A stretch of 64,000 nucleotides of DNA from Paracidovorax valerianellae. Its GTDB lineage: Bacteria; Pseudomonadota; Gammaproteobacteria; Burkholderiales; Burkholderiaceae_C. Shown here piece by piece: positions 47,140 through 56,248 of this stretch. The stretch's first letter is position 1. The number at the start of each line of letters is the position of its first letter. A program made the translations under genes and the position numbers. The notes beneath the pieces were generated by a model, which was not told the origin of the DNA, made no database searches, and was given only the letters and a program-made list of their open reading frames with translations. Location: assembly GCF_900102625.1 (NCBI RefSeq), contig NZ_FMZC01000007.1, forward strand, positions 62,001 through 126,000, given 5' to 3'.

Positions 47140-50100
47140 GCGGGAGTTGCCGCCTCCTCGCGTGGCTTGATGCCAATGGCGTCCAGCTTGCGCAAGGTGG
47201 TGTTGGCCTCTTTCAAGGTTGCGAGCGTCTCGCGCCCGATGTCGTATTGCTGCGCGGTGAGCTTTTGAATGGCCTCGGCCACCTGCGCATTGCTGGAGCC
47301 CCAAGGTGATTGCGCGCCGGGGTTAAACGGGTTGAAGCGCGCGGGAATGACGGCCTCGTCCGCGTGGATCTGTGCCTTCATGTCATGGGGCACTCGATTG
47401 ATCCCGATATCGAATGACGGCAGGTTCGAGCCCACCATTGCCTGCACCTTGGCCCAGTCTGCTTCCCAGAAGCCCGACAGGCGCGACATATCCCGCAGCG
47501 TGGCGCCCTTGGCCTCCATCGCGGCCATCAATCCCGACAGGTCGCCCGTCCCATCGAACGAGTGGTACGTGGGCGCCAGTGCGTCCAGGCGGGCAGTGGT
47601 TGCGGCATCCGTGATCGGGGACCGGCCAACGCCTGCCGTGGCGAGGTACATGAGGTCGAAGTACCGCGCAGTGACGACAGGCGCAGCGCTGCCGCTATTA
47701 CCGCTGGTCCCGCCGAACACGGCGCCGCCCGAGCCCGGCCCTGTGCCGCTGCCGGGCAGGGCTGTGCCAGGCTTCTCCGCGAGCAAGGCCGCATGGAGGT
47801 TTCGCGTCGCGGTCCCGAGGTCAAGGACGGCCACATATTGGCCCCGCGCGATGTCCAGCGCGTCCTTGTTGTCTTTGAGCAGTTGATCAAGGCGGTCGGC
47901 CTCGGCCTTGGCGGCGCGCAGCAGCAGTTCGTCCGTCGACAACTGCGCCTGGCCAAGGTCGCCGATCTCCTCAAGCCGATTGGCAAGCATGAGCTGTGCG
48001 GCTTCGTAGTCCAGGCGGTTGCTGTATGCGCTCTCGGTGATCCCTGCGCGTGCAGCGGCCACGGCATCGGACAAGCCACCATCGTCGTCGTAGCGCTGGC
48101 CCGTGCGCAGCGCCTGCAGGGCCGCATCTATCGCCGCATTGCCCTGTGCAGCAGCCAGCGCCGCCGTGTCGGCTACTTGGCCGCGCAGTTCGCGGGCCTG
48201 GGCTCGGGCCAGTTCGACCAGCGTCTTGCCAGATGCGACGCGCGCATCGCGCAATTCGATCTCGGCCTGAATCGCTTCCTGCGCTGCGCCGACGGACTTC
48301 TCGAAGACGGCATAGGCTTTGTCCGTCGCAGTCGCCCGTGCTGCCTCTGCGGCTTGGCGATCCTCTTCGGCCTTGCGAGCCGCTTCCGCCGCGTCTTCGG
48401 CTTTGTAGAGCTGGATCGCCATCTCGGCCAAGGCCGGGTTGAGCGCGAGCAGCGCGTAGTACTCTTTCAGGCGACGCAGATCGAGTGCCTCGCGCTCCTT
48501 GCCTTCGGCGATCAGCGTGCGCTGCTGCAAGTCCCAGCGCTTGTCTTCGATGGTCTGTGCGCGCTGTAACTCACGCGCGGCCAGCTCGTCACCCGAGACG
48601 GTGGCAGAAGCGAAGGCGCCCTGCAGTGCCAGCAACATGGCGATGTTCTTTCGGCCGGCCTCGGTGTTCTCGTCTTGCGCTTCGATGAGGCGACGGTATT
48701 GGTCCCGTGCGTCGTCGGCGTTGATATCGGGCAGCTTCAGGTCAACCGTGTCGAGCTGGTCCTGCATCTGCCGCTGCAGGTTGTTGCGGCGCTCCTCGGC
48801 GCTGAAGAAGTTGCTGTAGTAGCCGGTCAGATTGCCCTGCAGGGCTTCGAAGCCTCCCGACAGCTCCGCAAGTCCGGCTGCAGCATCGAACGACATGCCA
48901 GCGAGCTTGTCGAGGCCCATCGACTTCAAGGAGTCCTTGAATGCGGTCACCCCTGTGATCTGCACGTTGATCGCCGTGAGGAGTTCGTCCACCCCTTCGG
49001 CGGTGAGCTTCTCCGCGTCCACGCCGTCGACCATCTCCTTAATGGACGCGGGGATGTCGGAGACCTTCTGCAGGGCCTGGATGGCCGATTGCTTAAGGTC
49101 GAGCGAGAAATTCTCGACGGCCGTCTTGTAGTCTGGGCTGCGGCTGGAAAAGACCTCGTAGAGGGTGCCCGCGTAGTTGTCGCCTTCGCCGGTTTCGCCG
49201 AAGGTCTCGCCGTTGCTCAGCCGCCCGCCCGAGAACACGCCGCCCCTGTCCTTGGAGCTGGTTTCCAGCCCTGCAGAAAAACTGGTCAGGCGCACCTGGC
49301 TGCCCAGGGCCTTGAGCATGTCGTCAATGCTCTTGGCCGTGCCCGAGACCGCTTTGCGGATCGTGTCTTCGTTGGACAGCGGATCGCCTTCGAGCCGGTA
49401 GGCATCACCGTTGTTGAGCGCAACACGCTCGCCGTTGGAAAAGTCACGGTCGTACTGCTGACCCTGGTACGTGTACGTCTGTCCACGGCGGTTGTTGTCG
49501 ACCTCGCCGTCGTAGGCGACGCCGAATTGACCGCCGATACGTGTCTCGCCCTTGGTGGCCTTAGCCAGCGCCATGAGCGCTCCAACGCCCAGCGCAATCG
49601 GTCCCAGTACGCCAGCGGCCATACCGAATCCGCTGGCAAACGAACCGGCACCGATCATGTTCGCCGCGCCCCCCAGCGCTGCAAACCCGTTGCCGGCGAA
49701 CAGCGCTGAGGCGCCGTAGCCAGCCGCAGTGCCGAACATCCCAACGCTGGAGCCCAGGCCCGCGAGCGAGGAAATGTTGCTCAGCATCCCCAGGCCCCCA
49801 CCAGAGCCCCCGCTGCCGCCCGAGCCTCCGGCCAAGCCCAGCGCTGACAGCGCGTTGCCCGTGATCCCGTTGATCATCAGCGACACGGGCTGCATGATGG
49901 CGGAGATGATCGGCCGCAGCACCAAGGTGCGGAAGGTGTCTTCCAGGTACTCGGCCGCCGTCTTGCCACCGCGCATCAGGTTGTCGGTCAGGGACTGGGC
50001 AAGCTGCTCGTTCTCGCGCGTGACCGCCTCGGTGGCTTTCTCGTTGGCCTTGACCGCCGCCTCGGCCTGCTCCGCAGCCCAGTCCTTGGAGGCCTTGTCC

Positions 50101-53078
50101 GCCATAGCCGCTCGCAGGCGCTTGTGGGCCGCGATCTCGCGCTCGACTTGCTCGATGTACCCAGGGATGACGTTGTCGGTCGCCTCCAAGTCCAGGCGCC
50201 GCTTTTCCAGCTGGGCCAGGATGAGGTCTTGCAGCGCCGCAGCGCCCAGGCCGTGCACGCGGTTCTGGGCTTCCAGTGCGGCGGCCTGTTCGTGGATCGC
50301 GTCCGTGCTTTGGCGCAGGGCATTGACCTGCTCGAGCTGCGGCTTGATGAGCAGCGTCTCCAGGTCGCGCGCGCCAGCGGCCTGGATGTTCAGGCGCTTT
50401 TGCTCCAGCTCGGCCAACTGGCCTTCCAGGTTCGCGCGTTCCTTCGCCGAATCCTTCTTGCCCTGCAGCAGGCGCAGCTCGACGCGCAGCGCTTCCTGCT
50501 GGGCGGCGATGTCCTGGGCCTGCAGCGCGGTCTTGCGCTGTACCGCCGTGTATTCGCTGATCTGGTCGCGCTGGCGCAGCGCCTCGATCTCGTCCAGGCC
50601 ATCGGCCGTCTTGGCCGCCAGCAGCTTGTAACCGTGCTGCACTGCCGCGATCTGCGCGTCGATGGAATGGGCTGTCGCGGTGGCCGCACCGGCGCCCAGC
50701 TCCTTGATCTTCTTGTCTCGCTCGGCCGCGAGCGATGCTTCGACCTGGTCCTGCTCTTTTTGCCGAGCTTTGATGGTCTCGGGGCTGGCGTTTGAGGATT
50801 CGAGCGCAGCGCGGAAGGTCTTCCAAGCATCGGTGGAAGCGCGAAGCTTGGTCTCGTATTCTTCTTGGATTGCGCTGGCGGTCTTGATGCCCTCCACCGA
50901 CTTTTTCCAGGCCTGCTCGGCGCCTGTGACCGTCAGCGTGAGATTGCCCGCTCCCTTGTCCAGGCCGGCCTGAGCCTCTTCCGCGCGTTGCATTGCCCCT
51001 GCCAGGGTGCCGTACTGCATCAGCAGCTTCTGAAGCAAATCCACCCTGGCCGCTTCCGGCAATGCTGCCCCGCCGTCAATGCCTTTCCCGCTCTGCAGGT
51101 TGTTGATCTGGCCCTGCAGCTCAGCGAGCTTCTCGGCCGCCTCGCCACCTTTTTTTGCGGCGTCCACCATGCCAGCCGCAGCCAACGCATTGCGCTTCTG
51201 GAGTTTGTCGATCTGCTTGTCAAGATCGGCGATGATTTCTGCGGTGCTGCGTGAGACCTCGCTGCGCACGGTCTTTTCTGCATTGCTCCCGGCAGAACTC
51301 CAGAGCGACCACGCTGTAACGCCCACGGTCAATGCCGTGGTGATCGCACCGATAGGTCCGCCCAGAAAGCCCATGACGCCTGACAAAGCTCGCCCGGCCA
51401 CCGAAACTGCACCCTGCGCTGCCGTCAACGTGCCCGCTGCCGTGGCCGCTGCATTGGTCGCCGCAGTCTGCGCTGCCGTGGCCGCTGTGACGGCCGCCTG
51501 CACCCCCGCCTGCTGCTTTCCCAACGTCGCCAGCTCGGTCATCAACAAAGCGTGGCGCGCCTGCGCTGCCGTCAGCTCGGCCGTCAGAACGATCTGCTGG
51601 GCCTGGGTGGCGTTGAGGGTGGCCGTCGCCTCACGCGCAGCGGCCAGCGCATAGCTCAGGGCACCCGCACTGCGCGCGGCGGCGAGCTGGGCCTCGGCCT
51701 GGGCCATCGTGGTCCGCACGGACACGAGCTGGGCTTCGGTCTGCGCGATGGTCGAGCGCGTGGCGTCCATCTTGGACACCACCTCGGCGCGCGACAGCGC
51801 GATGGCTTCCTTAGTGGTTGCGAGGGTAGCGAGCTGGGCCGCCTGGGCGGCGGCCTCGGCCTGCGCGCCGGCCACCTTCGCCTGCAGCTCGGCCAGGTAG
51901 GCCGTGAGCTTGGCGCGGGACGTGACGGCCACCTCGGTGTTGGAGGCGGCCTCTGCAGCGGCCTGCGCTGCCGCCAGGCGTGATGCCTGGACCATCTCCA
52001 CCTTGGCCGCCGTGGCCGCGACCGTGTCGGCCACCAGGTTGCCCAACTTGACGCTCGCCCACACCGCGCCCAAGGCCATCGCGGCCTCGCGGTTGTCCCA
52101 AATCACCCCGCCCCACTCGCGACCGACCGCCATGGCCTGCGCCGCTGCCGTCGCGTATTCGCGGATGCCGTCGACCAGTTCGCGGTTGAGCGTGACCTTG
52201 CCGCCTTCGCCGATGGTCACGAAGAGTTTGCTGACTTCGCCCAGCGCTTCCTTGGAGGCCAGCACCAGGGGCTCCAGACCCTCGGCCGCCACGCGGGTGG
52301 CGCCTTCCTTGAGTTGATCGAGTCGGCCCTTCAAGGTCTGGTCGAACGCCTCGCTCGACATCTTGAAGCCCTGCAGCCGTTGCATCAGGAACGAGAAAAG
52401 TCCTTCGCTTGACGCCTTGGCTTTGGCGATGTCCGAATCCTTCAGCCCCAACGCTGTCGCCAGCGTCGAGCTGGCTGGCGTGATCCCCCCAGCCACCAGG
52501 TCTCGCAGCTCCTGGACGACCTGGCTGGCGTCAAGCCCCATGCTCTTGACCGCATTGGTGCCGACCACCGTGAGCTGGCGGATCTCGTCCAGCGTCATGC
52601 GCGCCGACAGGCCGGGGGCCAGCAGCGCCTGGAAAACGGGGATCAGCTCCTGGCTGGTGGCGGCGGTGCGCAGCGCGTCGTCGTTGAGCTTGCGGATGTA
52701 TTCCGAACTAATGACCAACGCCGTGTTGTATTCGGTCTGCTTGCCGTTGATGGCAGTCATCGAACCCAGGATGCCGGCCATCCCGAGCTGGCTGGTCTCC
52801 AGGTTCTTGGAGTAGTCGAACGCGTTGCGGGGCAGCGCCGTGATGGCGCTGGCGATGGCTGTCAGCCCGCCACTGACCAGATGCAGGCCGGCCGCGCCAA
52901 CCACCAGATCGCGCACCGAGACGCCGATCTGGCCCAGGCTGCGCGTGGTCCGCGCGGCGGCCCCCTCGGCGCTTGTGCCGAGCTGGGCAAATTCGCGCGC
53001 GGCACGGGGCACCTCGGTGGTCACCGACTGGGCGTCCACCACCATCCTTATGCCGATCTGACGTACCACGCTTGCCAT
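47136..53078 (-). CDS. Phage tail tape measure protein
   Basis: A 1980-residue protein, the largest gene in the window. The N-terminus (MASVVRQIGIRMVVDAQSV) and the first 350 residues resemble the conserved tape measure region. Residues about 360-580 are Ala/Gln-rich coiled coil, hydrophobic Gly/Ala segments follow near 560-600 and 1190-1290, and the C-terminal part ends with long helices. Tape measure length sets tail length (about 1.5 Å per residue), which would give a tail near 300 nm. No clear Shine-Dalgarno precedes the ATG at 53078 (AACTCCCAAAACAC), so translation may depend on coupling or a different start. Confidence 0.88.
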   Translation of the reverse strand: MASVVRQIGIRMVVDAQSVTTEVPRAAREFAQLGTSAEGAAARTTRSLGQIGVSVRDLVVGAAGLHLVSGGLTAIASAITALPRNAFDYSKNLETSQLGMAGILGSMTAINGKQTEYNTALVISSEYIRKLNDDALRTAATSQELIPVFQALLAPGLSARMTLDEIRQLTVVGTNAVKSMGLDASQVVQELRDLVAGGITPASSTLATALGLKDSDIAKAKASSEGLFSFLMQRLQGFKMSSEAFDQTLKGRLDQLKEGATRVAAEGLEPLVLASKEALGEVSKLFVTIGEGGKVTLNRELVDGIREYATAAAQAMAVGREWGGVIWDNREAAMALGAVWASVKLGNLVADTVAATAAKVEMVQASRLAAAQAAAEAASNTEVAVTSRAKLTAYLAELQAKVAGAQAEAAAQAAQLATLATTKEAIALSRAEVVSKMDATRSTIAQTEAQLVSVRTTMAQAEAQLAAARSAGALSYALAAAREATATLNATQAQQIVLTAELTAAQARHALLMTELATLGKQQAGVQAAVTAATAAQTAATNAAATAAGTLTAAQGAVSVAGRALSGVMGFLGGPIGAITTALTVGVTAWSLWSSAGSNAEKTVRSEVSRSTAEIIADLDKQIDKLQKRNALAAAGMVDAAKKGGEAAEKLAELQGQINNLQSGKGIDGGAALPEAARVDLLQKLLMQYGTLAGAMQRAEEAQAGLDKGAGNLTLTVTGAEQAWKKSVEGIKTASAIQEEYETKLRASTDAWKTFRAALESSNASPETIKARQKEQDQVEASLAAERDKKIKELGAGAATATAHSIDAQIAAVQHGYKLLAAKTADGLDEIEALRQRDQISEYTAVQRKTALQAQDIAAQQEALRVELRLLQGKKDSAKERANLEGQLAELEQKRLNIQAAGARDLETLLIKPQLEQVNALRQSTDAIHEQAAALEAQNRVHGLGAAALQDLILAQLEKRRLDLEATDNVIPGYIEQVEREIAAHKRLRAAMADKASKDWAAEQAEAAVKANEKATEAVTRENEQLAQSLTDNLMRGGKTAAEYLEDTFRTLVLRPIISAIMQPVSLMINGITGNALSALGLAGGSGGSGGSGGGLGMLSNISSLAGLGSSVGMFGTAAGYGASALFAGNGFAALGGAANMIGAGSFASGFGMAAGVLGPIALGVGALMALAKATKGETRIGGQFGVAYDGEVDNNRRGQTYTYQGQQYDRDFSNGERVALNNGDAYRLEGDPLSNEDTIRKAVSGTAKSIDDMLKALGSQVRLTSFSAGLETSSKDRGGVFSGGRLSNGETFGETGEGDNYAGTLYEVFSSRSPDYKTAVENFSLDLKQSAIQALQKVSDIPASIKEMVDGVDAEKLTAEGVDELLTAINVQITGVTAFKDSLKSMGLDKLAGMSFDAAAGLAELSGGFEALQGNLTGYYSNFFSAEERRNNLQRQMQDQLDTVDLKLPDINADDARDQYRRLIEAQDENTEAGRKNIAMLLALQGAFASATVSGDELAARELQRAQTIEDKRWDLQQRTLIAEGKEREALDLRRLKEYYALLALNPALAEMAIQLYKAEDAAEAARKAEEDRQAAEAARATATDKAYAVFEKSVGAAQEAIQAEIELRDARVASGKTLVELARAQARELRGQVADTAALAAAQGNAAIDAALQALRTGQRYDDDGGLSDAVAAARAGITESAYSNRLDYEAAQLMLANRLEEIGDLGQAQLSTDELLLRAAKAEADRLDQLLKDNKDALDIARGQYVAVLDLGTATRNLHAALLAEKPGTALPGSGTGPGSGGAVFGGTSGNSGSAAPVVTARYFDLMYLATAGVGRSPITDAATTARLDALAPTYHSFDGTGDLSGLMAAMEAKGATLRDMSRLSGFWEADWAKVQAMVGSNLPSFDIGINRVPHDMKAQIHADEAVIPARFNPFNPGAQSPWGSSNAQVAEAIQKLTAQQYDIGRETLATLKEANTTLRKLDAIGIKPREEAATPA

Positions 53079-53193
53079 GTGTTTTGGGAGTTAAAAAGAG
53101 ATCGGTTGAGGGTTGGTAACAGGTGGCGCTAAGTCCGGAACTAGAAGCCCCGAGAACCGAGGCCGGTCAATCCGGCGCTGTGCGTTGTCGGGG

Positions 53194-53954
53194 TCAGCGG
53201 GCGTTGCGGATTTCGAGGGTGGCGCCTTCCAGGATTTGCAACTGCTCGAAGACCTCGTCCTGCTCGGATTCGGGTATCCGGTAGCGCCGCATGAGGATTT
53301 CCACGGCGACGTAGTCCAGCCCCTCCCACAGCCACACCAGAGTCCCGCCGCCCATCGGACCGCCAGTCCAGACCGGCTGCTTGCGCCACTGCGTGCGGCA
53401 CAGCGTGTAGACCATCCATGCACGGGCATGCTCGGGCCACAGTTCGAAGTCCTGGGGACGGTCCTGCTGCAGGCGCGGCGGGATGAGCTGGTCGACTTCA
53501 ATGCCCAGAGTCGCGCAGTCCGCTTGCAGCGCGTCGTCTACGACGTAGCGGTCTGCTTGGTCGGCGCCGAGGTAGTGAGCGACGGCGCCTTCGAGTTTTT
53601 TACAGCGGCCGCCCGTTGGTTAATAAACGCATGGTCGAACCAGCTCACGGCCATGGCCTGCTCGACTCCGGAGTACTCGGCGTCGGTCTCCTGCCGCTCT
53701 GCGTGGCTGTAGGGCACAGGCTGGCCGGACTCGTCGGCAAAGCCGGCCCAGCCCACCACGATCTCGTCCAGCAGTTGGCTGATAGTGATTTCGCCCTTGA
53801 TGTAGCGGTCGTTCAGCGCATCGCGCTCCTTGGCTGGCTGGCGCTTGAACTCCACTTCGAAATTGACGACTTCATGTTCGCCGCCATCGCCCGGTAAGAA
53901 CAGGGCGGCGGGCGCGGTGAAGGTGGGCTTGAGTTTGGAAACTATGACTGCCAT
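53194..53954 (-). CDS. Tail assembly chaperone GT (made by -1 frameshift)
   Basis: The frame ending at 53194 lacks its own good start but joins frame -1 to the upstream gene at a slippery heptamer A-AAA-AAC (plus-strand GTTTTTT at 53595-53601). In the zero frame it reads GTA AAA AAC (Val-Lys-Asn). Slipping back one base gives a fusion of about 253 residues: 120 from G and 133 new residues. The new part reads LEGAVAHYLGADQADRYVV, LGIEVDQLIPPRLQQDRPQD, then FELWPEHARAW and VFEQLQILEG. This matches the lambda G/GT tail chaperone layout just before the tape measure gene. Shine-Dalgarno-like or pseudoknot stimulators were not established. Confidence 0.8.
53538..53954 (-). CDS. Tail assembly chaperone G
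   Basis: A 138-residue protein in the slot between the major tail protein and the tape measure gene. It starts MAVIVSKLKPTFTAPAALFL and contains FEVEFKRQPAKERDALNDRY and ITISQLLDEIVVGWAGF, the style of phage tail assembly chaperones. Most ribosomes end here after the VKNSKAPSLTTSAPTKQTATS tail (final 18 residues after the slip site); a fraction shifts to make GT. The two products guide tube protein polymerisation round the tape measure. Confidence 0.82.
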   Translation of the reverse strand: MAVIVSKLKPTFTAPAALFLPGDGGEHEVVNFEVEFKRQPAKERDALNDRYIKGEITISQLLDEIVVGWAGFADESGQPVPYSHAERQETDAEYSGVEQAMAVSWFDHAFINQRAAAVKNSKAPSLTTSAPTKQTATS

Positions 53955-54020
53955 GGTTGCTCCGTTGAGAGGCTCTTAAAGGGGTGAGGGGATGCGGAAA
54001 GTGGGTGGTGCTGGGCGCGT

Positions 54021-54947
54021 TCAGATCTCGATGGACCACTCGTCATTGCCCGCGTCGCTGGGGATGAACGAGAGAGGAATCGTGATCATCTGGACGCCAT
54101 CGCTGTCGCTGTAGGTCGGCTTGCCCAGTTGCGCGCGGGCCGACTTGAACGTGGCCGTGTTCGTGACGCCCTGGCCGTGCTTGAGCACCAGCGGCACCAC
54201 CGCGCTGGCGCGGGCCATGGCAATCCAGTTCTTGACCGCCACGGGCGTGTTCTCGAACGTCAAGCTGCCGGTGCTTTTGCGGTCCGTGATCTCGACGGTG
54301 TCGACGTTCATCAGGTCGCGCTTGACCACGGTGTTGCCGGCCTTGAACGAGAAGGCGCTCGCGGCCACGGCGAGACCGTCCAGCAGCAGCGTGGTGTTGG
54401 CCTTGTTCACGCCCAGCGGAGCCATGAAGGCCGTGTAGTTCACGGCTGGCAGCGGGGCGTCCACGGCCGGCACGAACGAGCCCGTGAAGTCGAACTTCCA
54501 TTTCGGGATGCCCTTGGCGTCGGTGGTCAGCTCCACTTCGCCGCGCGCGCCGTGCATCTTGTGCAGGATGCCGTCGACGTTGCCGTAGATCGTGACCGAC
54601 TCCATGCCGTCCGTCACGGGAGCGAACACGGTCTTGACGCCGGGTTGCACGGTGGCGCTCATGGCGCAGGCCCGAAGCAGATCTGTCACAGCGGGCAGAT
54701 CGCCGGCTGCGGCCACGCCAGCGAACTCGACGGAGAACGAGACCTTCTGGTACTCGGTCACCAGGGTGGAGCCGCTGGAGCCGAAGAACGGCCGGATGTT
54801 GTTGCGCTCGGCCACGTCCCCTTCAATGGGCGTGAGCGTGGCATCGCTGACCAGCAGCGCGTTGGCGGCTAATGGCACCACGGGCGAGCCGACGACGGTT
54901 TCGACCAGGGCCAGGAGGGCCATCTTGCGCATGAGTTTTGCGGGCAT
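54021..54947 (-). CDS. Major tail tube protein
   Basis: A 308-residue protein with internally similar halves of beta-rich sequence (EYQKVSFSVEFAGVAAAGDLP; RGEVELTTDAKGIPKWKFDF; SKNTVVKR-like core). It ends in an NDEWSIEI tail. Its location upstream of the G/GT chaperones and after the connector genes is that of the tube protein. The size is above lambda V (246) and similar to tubes of other long-tailed phages. A mis-framed alternative reading on the same strand is shadow. Confidence 0.82.
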   Translation of the reverse strand: MPAKLMRKMALLALVETVVGSPVVPLAANALLVSDATLTPIEGDVAERNNIRPFFGSSGSTLVTEYQKVSFSVEFAGVAAAGDLPAVTDLLRACAMSATVQPGVKTVFAPVTDGMESVTIYGNVDGILHKMHGARGEVELTTDAKGIPKWKFDFTGSFVPAVDAPLPAVNYTAFMAPLGVNKANTTLLLDGLAVAASAFSFKAGNTVVKRDLMNVDTVEITDRKSTGSLTFENTPVAVKNWIAMARASAVVPLVLKHGQGVTNTATFKSARAQLGKPTYSDSDGVQMITIPLSFIPSDAGNDEWSIEI

Positions 54948-54978
54948 GTCAGTCCTTTAAATCGGTGGGATGGCGGGC

Positions 54979-55281
54979 TTAGCCCTGGCCGAGGGCCTTT
55001 TGGGCTTCGGGTTCGTCGGGGTGGTAGGTGCGGTGGACCTCGACCGGAGCGTCCTCGCCGTCCTGGCGCCAGAGTCCGCCCCGCTTGGGGTTTTGGATGG
55101 GCGGGGGCTCGGGCGCTTGGGCCGGCGCGGGCGCCGGGGCAGCAGCCACGGCAGGTCCAGCTCCAACGGCAGGGACAGTTGCTGCGGGACCGGCCGGCTG
55201 CGCGGACGGTTGGTCGGGCGTGGCTTGCGCCGCTTTCGGGTTTGGATCGGTGGCATCGGATGCCTTTGGTTTGTTGCTCAC
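54979..55281 (-). CDS. Small Pro/Ala-rich phage protein
   Basis: A 100-residue protein started by GTG (VSNKPKASDATDPNPK) with a GGAG ribosome-binding site, overlapping the stop of the previous gene by four bases (GTGA). The middle is Ala/Pro-rich and likely disordered; the C-terminus (GLWRQDGEDAPVEVHRTYHP) is compact. No family recognised; it lies between the terminator-type connector gene and the tube gene. Confidence 0.65.
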   Translation of the reverse strand: MSNKPKASDATDPNPKAAQATPDQPSAQPAGPAATVPAVGAGPAVAAAPAPAPAQAPEPPPIQNPKRGGLWRQDGEDAPVEVHRTYHPDEPEAQKALGQG

Positions 55282-55751
55282 AGATAGCTCCAGGTGGTGA
55301 GGGAAAGAACGACGCTGTGGCACAGCACCCCAGCGAAATGCACGGGTCCGGCGTCGGTGACCTGCACGCCGTCCTCGCTGTCATCGAGCGGGCCGGGTTG
55401 CACCACGCCGCCCAAGGTCGGATCGCCGCGAACGACAGCGCGGAACTGCTCGACCAGGTCGTCGAGCAGCAGCTCGCTGGCCTGGGCATCGGCGAACGCC
55501 AGATAGCCGCGCACGGTCCAGGTGTGCGCGTTGATCGACCGGCCCACGTTCGGGCTGTGTTCGCGGGTGGCGCTGCGGCGCAGCCACCAGCCGCGCAGGT
55601 GGGCAGTGCCACCTGTCGGGGTGAAGAGGTACATGGCCCGGAAGGCCGCCTCGTCCTTGGCATAACGTTCGCGGTCATGCACGTGGCCGATCTCGGGCAC
55701 CGAGGCCAGGGCGGCCACGATGGCGGCGCGGTGCTGCTGCAGCGTGCTCAT
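55278..55751 (-). CDS. Phage tail terminator/connector protein
   Basis: A 157-residue protein (MSTLQQHRAAIVAALASVPEIGHVHDRERYAKDEAAFRAMY cut to MSTLQQHRAAIVAALASVPE). It has size and sequence style of tail terminator or neck proteins (helical start, then strands: TWTVRGYLAFADAQASELLL). It overlaps its neighbours on both sides by four bases. It fits the head-tail connector block in front of the tube protein. Confidence 0.65.
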   Translation of the reverse strand: MSTLQQHRAAIVAALASVPEIGHVHDRERYAKDEAAFRAMYLFTPTGGTAHLRGWWLRRSATREHSPNVGRSINAHTWTVRGYLAFADAQASELLLDDLVEQFRAVVRGDPTLGGVVQPGPLDDSEDGVQVTDAGPVHFAGVLCHSVVLSLTTWSYL

Positions 55752-56248
55752 GCCGTGCCCCCTGCCAGCAACACCGCCACACGACCGGCAGCGTCTTCCA
55801 GCGCGCGCAGCACCTGGCTTTCTGTCGCCGCAATCGCATCAGCGAAATGCGGCTTGGCCTTTGTGCCCTTGCGAGCGATCTTTCGGGCCACTAGGAACGC
55901 CACGCTGCGCTCGCGTTTGCGGTCCACGCCCAGCACGGCGCGGACCCACGGAATGAGGGCTTCCACGGGCGGCATGTGGGGGCGCGTGCCCAGCTCGAGG
56001 AACGTGGCCGAGGGCTGCGAGCTGCCCACGGTGCCGATCACGCCCACGGGCGTGGCGAAGGCATCGCTGGCCACGCTGGCCGCCGTCATGCCGGTCACGC
56101 GCGGCAGACGGTCCTTGACCTCGCGCTCCACCAGCAGCGTTCCCTCGGTCATGCCGGCCAGCAGCTCGCGCCGGGTGGCGTCGGGGGCTTGCTCGAAGCC
56201 GCGCTGCAGGGCATCCAGGCCCGCCAGGGTCAGGTGCAGGCTGCTCAC
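55748..56248 (-). CDS. HK97 gp10-like head-tail/tail completion protein
   Basis: A 166-residue protein started by GTG (VSSLHLTLAGLDALQRGFEQ). It contains GTLLVEREVKDRLPRVTGMTAASV and FLELGTRPHMPPVEAL; the latter (YxEfGT..hmpP) is typical of gp10/virion morphogenesis proteins. Overlaps of four bases with both neighbours indicate tight coupling in the structural operon. Confidence 0.78.
   Translation of the reverse strand: MSSLHLTLAGLDALQRGFEQAPDATRRELLAGMTEGTLLVEREVKDRLPRVTGMTAASVASDAFATPVGVIGTVGSSQPSATFLELGTRPHMPPVEALIPWVRAVLGVDRKRERSVAFLVARKIARKGTKAKPHFADAIAATESQVLRALEDAAGRVAVLLAGGTA

Noticed and set aside
53091-53501. ORFs of 136 and 99 codons in other frames over the GT region
   Set aside because: Arg/Ser/Pro-rich; the -1 frame joined to G gives a coherent tail chaperone, so these are shadows.
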